NCBI GenBank assembly: GCA_049323755.1
Contig: JBMOPE010000009.1
Coordinates: 186,001-250,000 of the forward strand
DNA length: 64,000 nucleotides
Direction of reading: 5' to 3'
Source of the DNA: BRHc4a sp049323755
GTDB lineage: Bacteria > Bacillota > Desulfotomaculia > Desulfotomaculales > Desulfocucumaceae
Numbering within the stretch: position 1 is the first letter of the stretch; each line of letters begins with the position of its first letter. The translations under genes were made by a program, and so were the position numbers. The notes below the pieces were generated by a model, which had not been told where the DNA came from, searched no databases, and saw only the letters and a program-made list of their open reading frames with translations. Below, piece after piece: positions 25,190 through 33,657 of this stretch.

Positions 25190-25333
25190 CACAGGCAGGT
25201 CTCCTGACTCAGGTTCATTGCTTCTTGCCCCTTCCCCCTAATCGGAGTGGATATGGCAACAGCTTCCCCTTACAGTGGCGGGTCCGTCCAGGAATCTCAC
25301 CTGGTTCCCTATTCTCCCTTACGGGCACCTGTA
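25190..25333 (-). promoter_or_regulatory. Cobalamin (B12) riboswitch
   Basis: On the minus strand the aptamer runs from CAGGTGCCCGTAAGGGAGAA (about 25333), through GGTGAGATTCCTGGACGG and CCGCCACTGTAA, to the B12 box GAGTCAGGAGACCTGCC (about 25209-25193). These are the conserved cobalamin riboswitch blocks. It lies about 120 nt before cobS and should repress cobS and the downstream genes when B12 is plentiful. Confidence 0.96.
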
Positions 25334-25422
25334 AAATAAAACATGAAAATTATTCTAAAAAGCATAGTATCTTATATAGATTAAACTGTCAAGCCCCATC
25401 ACTCACTCTTAAGCAATATCCA

Positions 25423-25498
25423 CGGGTCCGGAATTGGGAATTGGGAATTGGCGATAAAACTTTAATACTGCATTTGGCTTATACAATCCCCAATCCCA
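25423..25498. repeat. Dispersed GAATTGGG palindromic repeat, copy 1
   Basis: Begins GGTCCGGAATTGGGAATTGG and continues GATAAAACT, ACTGCAT, TGGCTTATACAAT before ending in CCCAATCCC. The same ordered blocks occur at 43415-43512. The ends are inverted versions of each other. It sits right after the SLH-DUF4855 gene stop. Confidence 0.75.
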
Positions 25499-25499
25499 C

Positions 25500-27914
25500 C
25501 TAATTATATGTCCCGCTAATCCACCTGTATAAGTCATCGTATATTGCGCGCACATGCGGATCACTGCTTCGTGAGGCCTTAACCAGGGTCTTTTTAACGT
25601 GTCCGGCATAATAGGCATTTGTCATGGCGCCGTCGAAGCCAAGCTGGTGCCCCTTTTTCAACTGGCTGTAAAACAGCTCGTAATACTTCCGGTCATACAG
25701 CACGTTCTCATCGAGCTCCACCTCAATTCCCATACCGTAACGCCTGGCTGCTTCCGCCGCCCTGTCCATGCGGTCCTCCGGGGGGCCATCCATGGCAAAG
25801 TAGTTTGGCTGAAGGAATACGTGAGAAAATCCATAGGACCTCCAGTTCTCATAGCCTTTAGTGCCGAAATAGGGGATCCAGAAAAAATTAAGGTTGTCTT
25901 TCCTCGCCAGTCTGGCGGTACTCTGCACCAGTTCTGTTTCCCCGATATTACTTTCTATGGCCTCTCCGTACCAGTAAATCCCGATCAGGTCAAGATTCTT
26001 AAACCCGGCACTGCTCCATCTCTCCATAATACCTTGGTAATACCACTGAACCACTGAAAGTCTGTTTTTTGCTGCCTTTTCCTTTCCAGCAATCTTTTCC
26101 GAGAAGTTAAGAGTTTCTTTGTCATCACCCAGCAAACCGAAATTAGCCTGATTTATATCGGGGTAAGGAATAGAAAGTATCACTTTTTCCCTTATCTGCA
26201 GGCCGGTAAGGGTATTCATCCTTGCCACAGCTTCATCCAAAGCCATCAGCTGTTTTCCAGGGGCGAACAGATCTTCCTGGTAGGCGGCCCAGCTGTCCCT
26301 GGTGCTTGGTATTCCGTGGTATGGCAGGAAAAGCATTGTATCAAACATCCTGCCCACCACTTTACGGTTACTGTCCTGGTAGCCCACCAGAGGTAAAAAA
26401 TCTGCCAGGGTTATGTTTTGATAGTCGCTATTTTCTCCTGTATATATCAGCAGAATATCGTTTACATTGGGGACCTGCATATAATTGCCGGCTAAACCGC
26501 TATCCGGGCCGGAAGGGGCCAGGACCGCCGGGTCAGTCCCCGGCCTGCCCTTTACCGATAAATGCCGGGCAAACACCCAAATATCCACCGGGAAACTGAC
26601 CCTGATGTACCGGGCGGTCACCGGGGGACTGTAGAGTGTCAGGTTAATCTCCCTGGCCTCGAGGTCAGACTGACTTACCCCATGATATGCATATCCCAGG
26701 TGATACCAGGCAACCCCGTCCACAGATACCTCACACTTGATATAATTAGGCAGGTATATTCCCCACCCGGGGTTGTGCCAGAATTCAAGGGATATTTGAG
26801 ACACATTCAGGGGAGCCTTGAGATCTACTGTTAAATCTCTGCCCTGCTGACGGAGAAACCCTGTCCATATTTCGCTTTTAGAGGCGAGCCCCTCTGCCGG
26901 ACCGGGGTTGTTTTTATGCTCAGTCTGCTGGAAGGAGATATCGGGGGCGTGCTGTTTTAAAGTATAGCTTAAGCCGTATTCCCTTTGATCACTCGCGAGA
27001 GTGCCTGAATAAACCTCTCCCGGCACGGTATCAGTCTTCCTCCCGCCTGGGAGGGGTGAGACCTCTGTTTTAACTGTATAGGAATTGTACCCCCCATTAA
27101 CCGTGATTGTGCCCTTTCCCTGATTTTTGCCGTATATTAATGATCTCTCCGGATCAACCGTGCACACCTCCGGGCTGTCTGTCCCGTATACCTGTGTAAA
27201 GGGAGGAAATATACCTGCCGACCGCGGCTCAATTTTACCGGTTTCTCCCTCTTTCACCCGGGCCTGGGCCGGGGAAACCACAGGGAAGGCTGTAAGGGCC
27301 TGCTTTCTTCTTGACTCAAGAAGCCGCGCCGCCAGGGAGGCGGCCTCGGCCCGTGTAAGATAATCAAAGGGATAGAAGGAACTATCCCTGCCTGACATCC
27401 ATCCCCTGCCGGTTACAAAGGCCACACCGTTATATGCATAGGGAGAAATATGTCCTTTATCCATATATCTATCGTTGAGGGAGGGCCTTTCATAACCTTT
27501 TCCCAGGGCCCCATGAATAAGCACCGCCGCATCCTGCCGCAGCAGCGGCCCTTCTGGCCCGAAGCCACCCCCGGCTCCCTTAACTATGCCCAATCTTGCC
27601 AAAGCCTCAACATAACCGGCCTCCACAGTGCCGGCGGGAATATCGGAAAAAGACTTCTCCGGGGGAAAGACCGGCTGTATTCCCAGTGTTTTGGCCAGCA
27701 AAACCACAAACTGCAGGCGGGTAATGCTGTCATTGGGGAGGAACTCTCCGGGAGCTGCTCCACCTATAATTCCCTGGCTAGCCAGCCGGATAATTGATTC
27801 CTCGGCGTAGGAACCCTTAATATCATTAAAATTAGAGACTCCTGGACTACAATATGCCCCTGTTCCGCCAGCTAAAAGCAACAAAACTACTGTTATCAAA
27901 ACTTTTAATTTCAT
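25500..27914 (-). CDS. SLH-domain surface protein with C-terminal DUF4855
   Basis: Exported S-layer-anchored protein of about 804 residues. A signal peptide (about residues 1-25, ending near AYCSP) is followed by three SLH modules (about 30-210: FNDIKGSYAEESIIRLASQGII, FSDIPAGTVEAGYVEAL, YMDKGHISPYAYNGVAFVTGRGWMSG). A spacer with a discoidin-like sugar-binding region (about 300-450) follows. The last 320 residues match DUF4855 (NDILLIYTGENSDYQN, YPDINQANFG, IGIYWYGEAIE), a family often attached to SLH modules and suspected to act on sugars. ATG at 27914 has GAGGAG seven bases upstream. Probably monocistronic; function not established. Confidence 0.88.
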   Translation of the reverse strand: MKLKVLITVVLLLLAGGTGAYCSPGVSNFNDIKGSYAEESIIRLASQGIIGGAAPGEFLPNDSITRLQFVVLLAKTLGIQPVFPPEKSFSDIPAGTVEAGYVEALARLGIVKGAGGGFGPEGPLLRQDAAVLIHGALGKGYERPSLNDRYMDKGHISPYAYNGVAFVTGRGWMSGRDSSFYPFDYLTRAEAASLAARLLESRRKQALTAFPVVSPAQARVKEGETGKIEPRSAGIFPPFTQVYGTDSPEVCTVDPERSLIYGKNQGKGTITVNGGYNSYTVKTEVSPLPGGRKTDTVPGEVYSGTLASDQREYGLSYTLKQHAPDISFQQTEHKNNPGPAEGLASKSEIWTGFLRQQGRDLTVDLKAPLNVSQISLEFWHNPGWGIYLPNYIKCEVSVDGVAWYHLGYAYHGVSQSDLEAREINLTLYSPPVTARYIRVSFPVDIWVFARHLSVKGRPGTDPAVLAPSGPDSGLAGNYMQVPNVNDILLIYTGENSDYQNITLADFLPLVGYQDSNRKVVGRMFDTMLFLPYHGIPSTRDSWAAYQEDLFAPGKQLMALDEAVARMNTLTGLQIREKVILSIPYPDINQANFGLLGDDKETLNFSEKIAGKEKAAKNRLSVVQWYYQGIMERWSSAGFKNLDLIGIYWYGEAIESNIGETELVQSTARLARKDNLNFFWIPYFGTKGYENWRSYGFSHVFLQPNYFAMDGPPEDRMDRAAEAARRYGMGIEVELDENVLYDRKYYELFYSQLKKGHQLGFDGAMTNAYYAGHVKKTLVKASRSSDPHVRAIYDDLYRWISGTYN

Positions 27915-28064
27915 TTTCCGTCTCCTCAACGCCCCAGCATAATAAGCCAGCCCGGGTATTACTTAGTTTTTTAGACATGTACTTCCATTACCCCTCTTTA
28001 TTTGCATGAACAATTTTTTCCTTTTACATAAATCCCAAAATATTTTTTCAGGTACATTGAACAG

Positions 28065-28100
28065 TAAAAAAAAAGCACTTCCGTGAAAATCGGAAGTGCT
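28065..28100 (-). terminator. Terminator of the cold-shock gene
   Basis: The 10-bp stem AGCACTTCCG/CGGAAGTGCT (28074-28083, 28091-28100) is followed on the minus strand by TTTTTTTTT. It lies 20 bp after the stop. Confidence 0.9.
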
Positions 28101-28120
28101 TTTTCTGTTCAGCTTAAGGC

Positions 28121-28318
28121 TTAAAGAGGAACTACGTCAGCCGCCTGGGGACCGCGGTTGCCTTGTACCACGTTAAATTCAACGGTTTGACCTTCCTCCA
28201 GGGTTTTATATCCCTGTGTCTGAATAGCGGAAAAGTGAACGAATACATCCCCGCCCTCATTAGACTCAATAAATCCAAAACCCTTGTCCGCATTGAACCA
28301 TTTTACTTTGCCTTGCAT
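28121..28318 (-). CDS. Cold-shock protein, CspA family
   Basis: Single-strand nucleic acid chaperone of 65 residues. It has the RNP1 motif KGFGFIE (about residues 12-18) and RNP2 VFVHFSAI (about 25-32), the normal full length. ATG at 28318 follows AAGGAGG. Its message has a leader of about 115 nt from a TTGCAT-17-TAAAAT promoter and ends at the hairpin downstream, so it is a single-gene unit. Confidence 0.97.
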   Translation of the reverse strand: MQGKVKWFNADKGFGFIESNEGGDVFVHFSAIQTQGYKTLEEGQTVEFNVVQGNRGPQAADVVPL

Positions 28319-28439
28319 ATTAAAGGCCTCCTTAAAAAAGTTTAATCAAAAAGCTGAATACATCAAATATCTTTGTACGTACCTGTAACCAGAGGCCGAA
28401 AGATGTTTCGGGTGACCCAACTTTTTAACACTAAGAAGC

Positions 28440-28468
28440 ATTTTATCATAAATGGAATAAAAATGCAA
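28440..28468 (-). promoter_or_regulatory. Predicted promoter of the cold-shock gene
   Basis: On the minus strand TTGCAT (28468-28463), 17 bp, TAAAAT (28445-28440), with an extended TG before the -10. It gives a leader of about 115 nt, long as usual for temperature-regulated csp messages. Confidence 0.6.
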
Positions 28469-28552
28469 ATCTTTGATTACCATTACATCCTTGCCGCCAG
28501 TTGTCATTATTTTACCCCTAAAACAAAAAAGGGATTCACAATGTTTAACTTT

Positions 28553-29302
28553 TTAATATTTTTCATTAATAAACCTTACTGCCTCTGCCCTGAATTGGTC
28601 AGGCATGCTCCACATCAGCGGATGATTTCCCTCCGGAAACAGCACCACCTTTGAGTTCTTTATTCTTCTGGCTATGGAGCACAGCCCGGTCTCAACATTT
28701 GAAATGGAATCATCAGAAAGACTTCCGGTCAGCAGCACCGGGCAATTAATCTCATTCAGCCTGCCCCTGTATATGCTCTCTGTGCTGTCTGCCGCCTTTA
28801 ATATAAGCCTTGAGTCAAACTCTACAACCTGCTGCCAGTCTTCACCATGAGCAATCTCCCAAAACACCCTGAGATCCTCTGAAGGCGTTTCTCTCTGTTT
28901 AACCTCACTTTTTAAGTCCTCTGAATTGGGGAATTCACCCGGAATACTTTCTGCTATGGCACACCTTACCGAGTTGCCTGAAATAACAGCCATTATAAGG
29001 GCAATTATTCCACCGCCGCTGGAACCCACAACAGTATAGCTGTCAATATTTAGATGCCCTATCAGATCAGTGCAGACTCTGGCATTATACCACCAGAAGT
29101 CCTCCGGCAAATCAGAAATCCTGCCCGATTTACCGCACCCGGGATAATCAGGACAAATTACACGAAAAAATTGAGAAAAAAAATCAATTTCCGAGGCATA
29201 CACCGCAGAGGAAGCAGTGTTCCCGGGCAGTAAAAGCACTGGCGCGCCGATGCCCTTATCAACAAAAAATACTTTTTCTGTCCCATGCTCAAAATAAGGC
29301 AT
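28553..29302 (-). CDS. Alpha/beta hydrolase
   Basis: 249 residues of the alpha/beta hydrolase fold. Segments seen: PVLLLPGNTASSA (oxyanion region), YPGCGKSG, the nucleophile elbow VVGSSGGGIIAL (serine about residue 107), and the catalytic histidine in FPEGNHPLMWS near the end. The open frame extends over 100 codons upstream, but those residues are not family-like and the ATG at 29302 has GGGAG eight bases before it. It is divergent from abfD and has no co-directional neighbour nearby. Substrate unknown. Confidence 0.85.
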   Translation of the reverse strand: MPYFEHGTEKVFFVDKGIGAPVLLLPGNTASSAVYASEIDFFSQFFRVICPDYPGCGKSGRISDLPEDFWWYNARVCTDLIGHLNIDSYTVVGSSGGGIIALIMAVISGNSVRCAIAESIPGEFPNSEDLKSEVKQRETPSEDLRVFWEIAHGEDWQQVVEFDSRLILKAADSTESIYRGRLNEINCPVLLTGSLSDDSISNVETGLCSIARRIKNSKVVLFPEGNHPLMWSMPDQFRAEAVRFINEKY

Positions 29303-29524
29303 TATATCAGCTCCCGCTATAGTATATCCCATCGGCAAGCACGACAGAAGTTTCAATTTTAAGCCAAACCACATCAGCCCAAGTTCCGGTTTTTTACTAT
29401 AATTGCTATATAACTCAAAACCGGCTTGACTGGTAATTGGCAAAAATTTGGGTACAATATGGCCTTGCATGATAAAATAATTAAAAAACATCCTTAGCGC
29501 GTCTGATGATAAGGAGGTAGTAAA

Positions 29525-30982
29525 ATGGCCCTGAAAACCGGAAAAGATTATATTGACAGCCTTCGGAAACTGGATATGAACGTATGGCTCTTCGGGGAAA
29601 AAGTTAAAGATTTTGTAGACCATCCAATAATTCGACCGTCAATTAATTCGGTGGCAAAAACTTATGACCTGGCCCACGATAATCGGTATAGCGACCTGAT
29701 GACCACCAAATCCAGCCTCACCGGCCAAAAAATAAATCGCTTCGGACACCTCCACCAGAGCACCGGCGACCTTGTGCGAAAGGTCCAGATGCAGCGCCTG
29801 ATGGGACAGAAGACAGCCTCCTGCTTTCAGCGCTGCGTAGGTATGGATGCAATAAACGCCATCGACAGCGTCACCTTTGAGATGGATAAGAAGCTGGGAA
29901 CTGAGTATTATGAAAGGTTCAGACGTTTTTTAAAGTACGTTCAGGAAAATGACCTGGTGGTGGACGGAGCCATGACCGACCCCAAGGGCGACAGGTCACT
30001 GCGCCCAAGCGAGCAGCCGGACCCGGACATGTACCTGCATGTAATTAAGGAAAATTCCGACGGCATTGTGGTTAGGGGGGCAAAGGCTCACCAGACCGGA
30101 GCGGTAAATTCTCATGAAATCTGCATTATGCCTACAATAGCCATGACCGGTGCAGACAGGGACTACGCTGTGTCTTTTGCCATTCCAAGCGATTCACCGG
30201 GAATTACATATATATACGGCCGTCAGTCCTGCGACACCCGCAAAATGGAGGGCTCGGAAATAGATGTAGGCAACGCCCTGTATGGCGGGCAGGAGGCCCT
30301 GGTGATTTTTGAGGATGTTTTTGTGCCCTGGGACAGGGTTTTCATGTGCCGGGAATTCCAGTATTCCGGGCTGATGGTGGAGCGTTTTGCAGGGTATCAC
30401 CGCCAGAGCTACGGCGGCTGCAAGGTGGGCGTGGGTGATGTGCTTATCGGGGCAGCTGCCCAGATGGCAGATTACAATGGAGCATCCAAAGCCTCCCATG
30501 TAAAAGACAAGCTTATTGAAATGATCCATCTTAACGAGACCTTATACTCCTGCGGCATCGCTTGCTCCTGCCAGGGCCACCCCACAGCCTCGGGAACCTA
30601 TTTAATTGACCTCCTGCTGGCCAATGTATGCAAGCAGAATGTAACCCGCTTCCCCTACGAAATTGCCCGGCTGGCCGAGGACATCGCCGGGGGCCTTATG
30701 GTAACCCTGCCGTCTGAAAAGGATTTCCGTCACCCCCAGATAGGCCCGTATCTCGAAAAGTACCTGAAAGGCGCAGCCAATGTGCCCACCGAGCACCGCA
30801 TAAGAATGCTTCGCCTCATAGAAAACCTTACCCTGGGGTGCGCCGCCGTGGGCTACCGCACCGAGTCAATGCACGGGGCAGGCTCCCCCCAGGCCCAGCG
30901 CATTATGATTGCCCGCCAGGCCAACCTGGACCACAAAAAGAAACTGGCCAGGGTCATAGCTGGCATTGACCGTGATGAATAA
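29525..30982 (+). CDS. abfD: 4-hydroxybutyryl-CoA dehydratase / vinylacetyl-CoA delta-isomerase
   Basis: Dehydrates 4-hydroxybutyryl-CoA to crotonyl-CoA by a radical mechanism with FAD and a [4Fe-4S] cluster, in gamma-aminobutyrate or 4-hydroxybutyrate fermentation. The 485-residue protein belongs to the 4-hydroxyphenylacetate hydroxylase superfamily. It keeps the cluster ligands known from the Clostridium aminobutyricum enzyme: C100 and C104 (SCFQRC), H292 (GYHRQ) and C299 (GGCK). AKAHQTGA (about 186-193) is in the active-site region. ATG at 29525 has AAGGAGG. It overlaps the start of a small CGGC protein gene. No 4-hydroxybutyrate dehydrogenase or CoA-transferase lies in the window. Confidence 0.92.
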   Translation: MALKTGKDYIDSLRKLDMNVWLFGEKVKDFVDHPIIRPSINSVAKTYDLAHDNRYSDLMTTKSSLTGQKINRFGHLHQSTGDLVRKVQMQRLMGQKTASCFQRCVGMDAINAIDSVTFEMDKKLGTEYYERFRRFLKYVQENDLVVDGAMTDPKGDRSLRPSEQPDPDMYLHVIKENSDGIVVRGAKAHQTGAVNSHEICIMPTIAMTGADRDYAVSFAIPSDSPGITYIYGRQSCDTRKMEGSEIDVGNALYGGQEALVIFEDVFVPWDRVFMCREFQYSGLMVERFAGYHRQSYGGCKVGVGDVLIGAAAQMADYNGASKASHVKDKLIEMIHLNETLYSCGIACSCQGHPTASGTYLIDLLLANVCKQNVTRFPYEIARLAEDIAGGLMVTLPSEKDFRHPQIGPYLEKYLKGAANVPTEHRIRMLRLIENLTLGCAAVGYRTESMHGAGSPQAQRIMIARQANLDHKKKLARVIAGIDRDE

Positions 30983-31298
30983 CAGGAGCATAAAGGTTGC
31001 AGTAAAATATTGCGGGGGCTGCAATCCTGAAATAGACCGTGAAAACATAATCAGCCGGCTAACTGCAGAAACAGGCCTGGACATTTATCACTTTAATGAG
31101 TCAGCTGAAAGGCCTGATATTCTCATCGCGGTAAACGGGTGTCCCAGAGGGTGCCTGATGCCCGGGCCAGCAGGTTTTCAGGATGGAAAGGTTATTGTAA
31201 TTGCTGGCCTGAGCATTGACTGCTGGCCGGTAACGCAGGAAGAAATGACTTCCCGGCTAATCGGTAGATTGAAGGCAATGCAAAAAACCAACAGTTAG
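30975..31298 (+). CDS. Small CGGC-motif protein coupled to abfD
   Basis: About 107 residues with KYCGGCNPEIDR near the N-terminus and a second pair of cysteines in VNGCPRGCLMPG, suggesting a metal or Fe-S site of the CGGC type. The ATG at 30975 overlaps the abfD stop (ATGAATAA), so translation is coupled and a role in maturation or electron supply of the dehydratase is possible (inference). The 3' end overlaps the convergent ridA by 4 bp. Exact family not recognised. Confidence 0.75.
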   Translation: MNNRSIKVAVKYCGGCNPEIDRENIISRLTAETGLDIYHFNESAERPDILIAVNGCPRGCLMPGPAGFQDGKVIVIAGLSIDCWPVTQEEMTSRLIGRLKAMQKTNS

Positions 31299-31675
31299 GC
31301 TCTCCTGGCAATCATTTCTATTTCCACCCGTGCACCAAGGGGCAGGGAGGCTACACCGATTGTGGTCCGTGACGGATAAGGGGCGGAAAATTGCTTTGAG
31401 TAAACAGCGTTCATTTCCTTAAAATCTCCCATATCGGTCAAAAAAACATTCACTTTTACTACATCATCAGGTGTCAAGCCGGCAGCCTTCAGTACGTTAA
31501 ACAGATTTTTAAAGCACTGCTCCGCCTGAGCGGCAATATCACCCTCGACAAGACTTCCGGTTTTGGAATCTATTGGGGTTTGTCCGGAAAGGTACACCAG
31601 ATCCCCGGATTCAACAGCATGTGAGTATGGACCGACAGAAACAGCTCCCTCAGCGCTAAAAGCTTTTCTCGGCAT
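31295..31675 (-). CDS. ridA: RidA-family enamine/imine deaminase
   Basis: Hydrolyses reactive 2-aminoacrylate-type imines released by pyridoxal-phosphate enzymes. The 126-residue protein has the family signatures GPYSHAVESGDLVYLSGQ (about residues 16-33) and the active-site arginine in PYPSRTTIGVASLPLGARVEIE. ATG at 31675 with a GAAAGGAG site. Third gene of a leftward run with the metallo-hydrolase (28 bp away) and the secreted unknown. Confidence 0.95.
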   Translation of the reverse strand: MPRKAFSAEGAVSVGPYSHAVESGDLVYLSGQTPIDSKTGSLVEGDIAAQAEQCFKNLFNVLKAAGLTPDDVVKVNVFLTDMGDFKEMNAVYSKQFSAPYPSRTTIGVASLPLGARVEIEMIARRA

Positions 31676-31703
31676 TGTAAAACTCCTTTCGAGTCACATT
31701 AAA

Positions 31704-32702
31704 CTATTCTTGACCGCTGGTATTCTCAACAGAAAAGATATTAATTCTGTCCCTTACCTCCCGCTTTACTTTGCCTTCGTCTTCAAGGTATTTTAAATGA
31801 GCTATGGCCTCCCCGGTGGCAAACCATTTCTGGGGGGTGGGGAATTGATCCCATGTGGGGCAGTCTATGTCCCATTTCATTTTTGAGGCTATGGTATAGG
31901 CGTCAGCGCTGCCTTTATCCAGGATGGACAGCATTTCGTCAGCCCTATCCCGGTGATGTTTTTTAAGCTCACTGATTCTCTCCCTGTGGTCTTTGAAAAT
32001 ATTTCTGTGTCCGGGAAGCACTAGCTCAACATCAAGCCGGTAAACCTTATCAAGGCTTTCAAGGTATTCCTGCAGGGGATTTCCCTCTTCGGTCATGAAC
32101 ATGGATATGTTGGGGGTAATATCACCCAGCACATGGTCCCCGGACACCAGTATTTTTTTATCCCGGTCATAAAGGCACATATGCCCTTTGGTGTGGCCCG
32201 GAGTCCCCACGCACCTGAATATATAGTCACCAATGGCTATGGAATCTCCATCCTTCACGATGCTAAATTCTATGTGTCCCCTGGAGGCATATTTATAGCC
32301 GGGGTGCTTTTCCAGGGCCGTTCTGAGTTCGATTTCGGGAAAGCCATGGGCGCAGGCACCTTTAAGAACATCCTCCCAGGAATCGGTATATAGGATTACA
32401 TCAGCATCCGGCCGGCTGCAATATACCTTGGAGTCAACAGTGGCAAGGGCTGCCACAAGGCCTGAGTGATCCGCATGCATATGGGTAATAAAAAAGTCAG
32501 TATTATGTAAATCCACATCAAGTTCCTTCAAAGCGGAAAGCATAACACTTGAGCACTCTTCCCGGTTCATTCCGGTATCAATAACCAGGTTCCTGTCCGA
32601 TGCTTTTATGAGATATGAGTTAATTGCTTTTAGCGGATTCTTAGGTAGCGGAATCTCTATTCTGTACAGATTGGGTAAAATTTTTTCAGCCAAATAATTC
32701 AC
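31704..32702 (-). CDS. Metallo-beta-lactamase-fold hydrolase
   Basis: 332 residues with the MBL metal motif HMHADHSG (about residues 73-80), then GTPGHTKGHMCLYD and a conserved SGDHVLGD and VLPGHR. The C-terminal 80 residues form a winged-helix-like extension (IAHLKYLEDEGKVKREV) seen in the lactamase-B2 subset. Zinc or iron hydrolase, substrate unknown. Probable GTG start at 32702; the 8-bp gap to the upstream gene suggests an operon. Confidence 0.88.
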   Translation of the reverse strand: MNYLAEKILPNLYRIEIPLPKNPLKAINSYLIKASDRNLVIDTGMNREECSSVMLSALKELDVDLHNTDFFITHMHADHSGLVAALATVDSKVYCSRPDADVILYTDSWEDVLKGACAHGFPEIELRTALEKHPGYKYASRGHIEFSIVKDGDSIAIGDYIFRCVGTPGHTKGHMCLYDRDKKILVSGDHVLGDITPNISMFMTEEGNPLQEYLESLDKVYRLDVELVLPGHRNIFKDHRERISELKKHHRDRADEMLSILDKGSADAYTIASKMKWDIDCPTWDQFPTPQKWFATGEAIAHLKYLEDEGKVKREVRDRINIFSVENTSGQE

Positions 32703-32710
32703 TCCATTCT

Positions 32711-33520
32711 TTATGTTTCTGGCCGAGCGTGCAACCTGAATAATTCCGTCAGGAATCCGGCATTCCAGCAGGCGGCCGCCATGCTTACGGTCTTTGCAGC
32801 CTTATCCTCCCTGGCCTGCTTTATATAAGCTTCGTTTGATTGCAGAGACTTAACTGTAATACTGGATCCTTTTCTTATGACAAATTCACTTAACCCTATT
32901 TCTGAACATGGATTTCCCCAGTCATAGGTATATCCCAGCCTGGTCCAGGGGTATTTTTTATCACCAAAATACAAAAACATTATGGTATTGTTAAACCATG
33001 CTTTGTGCTCCTCTGTAACAGAATCTTTAAATTTAAGACATGCCTCAGTATCGGTTATTTCTGGATCGGGGCTTGGGCGGAAAAGATCATCCGGCTTCAC
33101 CCACAGCTCGGCAAACCACATGTTGCCGCTTTGAGGCGGCAGGCCCAGAACCTGCTCAATTCTCAGTGTATTTTCTTCTGACAGCTCATTCTTTAGTACA
33201 AATTGCTTAAGCTCCGGCACCGCCGTTACCCAGGTGTCTCCCCACCGGGTGGTAATTTCCTTTCCCGGAGGGAAGCTTTCAGGGTACCTGGTCCATGTAA
33301 CCACTAAAACACAGCCTTCCTGCCATACCAGGTTTTTATTGCCAGGGGCAATTGCTATAAGACTCCTGCAGATTTCATCCTCCTCTGCCAGCATGGCATC
33401 CTGCAGGGCCTGGTTATAAATGTACCTGTTATCCTGTTCTGCCCAGGCCATATTAAGATTACATAATACAGCCAAAACAAAAACCACGAGAAAAGAGGTG
33501 TGCCTCAGCATTCTACACAT
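32711..33520 (-). CDS. Secreted protein of unknown function
   Basis: 269 residues with a clear signal peptide (RHTSFLVVFVLAVLCNLNMAWA, about residues 6-27, cleavage after AWA). The mature part is hydrophilic, with conserved-looking WEGCVLVVTWTRYPES-like and DTWVTAVPELKQFV segments and a few cysteines. I do not recognise a family. ATG at 33520 follows AAGGGGA. It is the first of three leftward genes ending with ridA. Confidence 0.75.
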   Translation of the reverse strand: MCRMLRHTSFLVVFVLAVLCNLNMAWAEQDNRYIYNQALQDAMLAEEDEICRSLIAIAPGNKNLVWQEGCVLVVTWTRYPESFPPGKEITTRWGDTWVTAVPELKQFVLKNELSEENTLRIEQVLGLPPQSGNMWFAELWVKPDDLFRPSPDPEITDTEACLKFKDSVTEEHKAWFNNTIMFLYFGDKKYPWTRLGYTYDWGNPCSEIGLSEFVIRKGSSITVKSLQSNEAYIKQAREDKAAKTVSMAAACWNAGFLTELFRLHARPET

Positions 33521-33657
33521 TTATGTCCCCTTCCGGAGGGAATACACAGAGTTTTATCTAGTTTTTACCTTATTATCAGGAAAATATTTTCTACAGAATT
33601 CTGCCTGCTGCCATAAGCCCGTGCCGCTACATCCCGCCGGTAAAAATTATCACCACT

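Noticed and set aside
29428..29460. Sigma-A promoter for abfD (TTGACT ... TACAAT)
   Set aside because: The spacing is 21 bp, too long for a normal promoter; the true promoter was not located.
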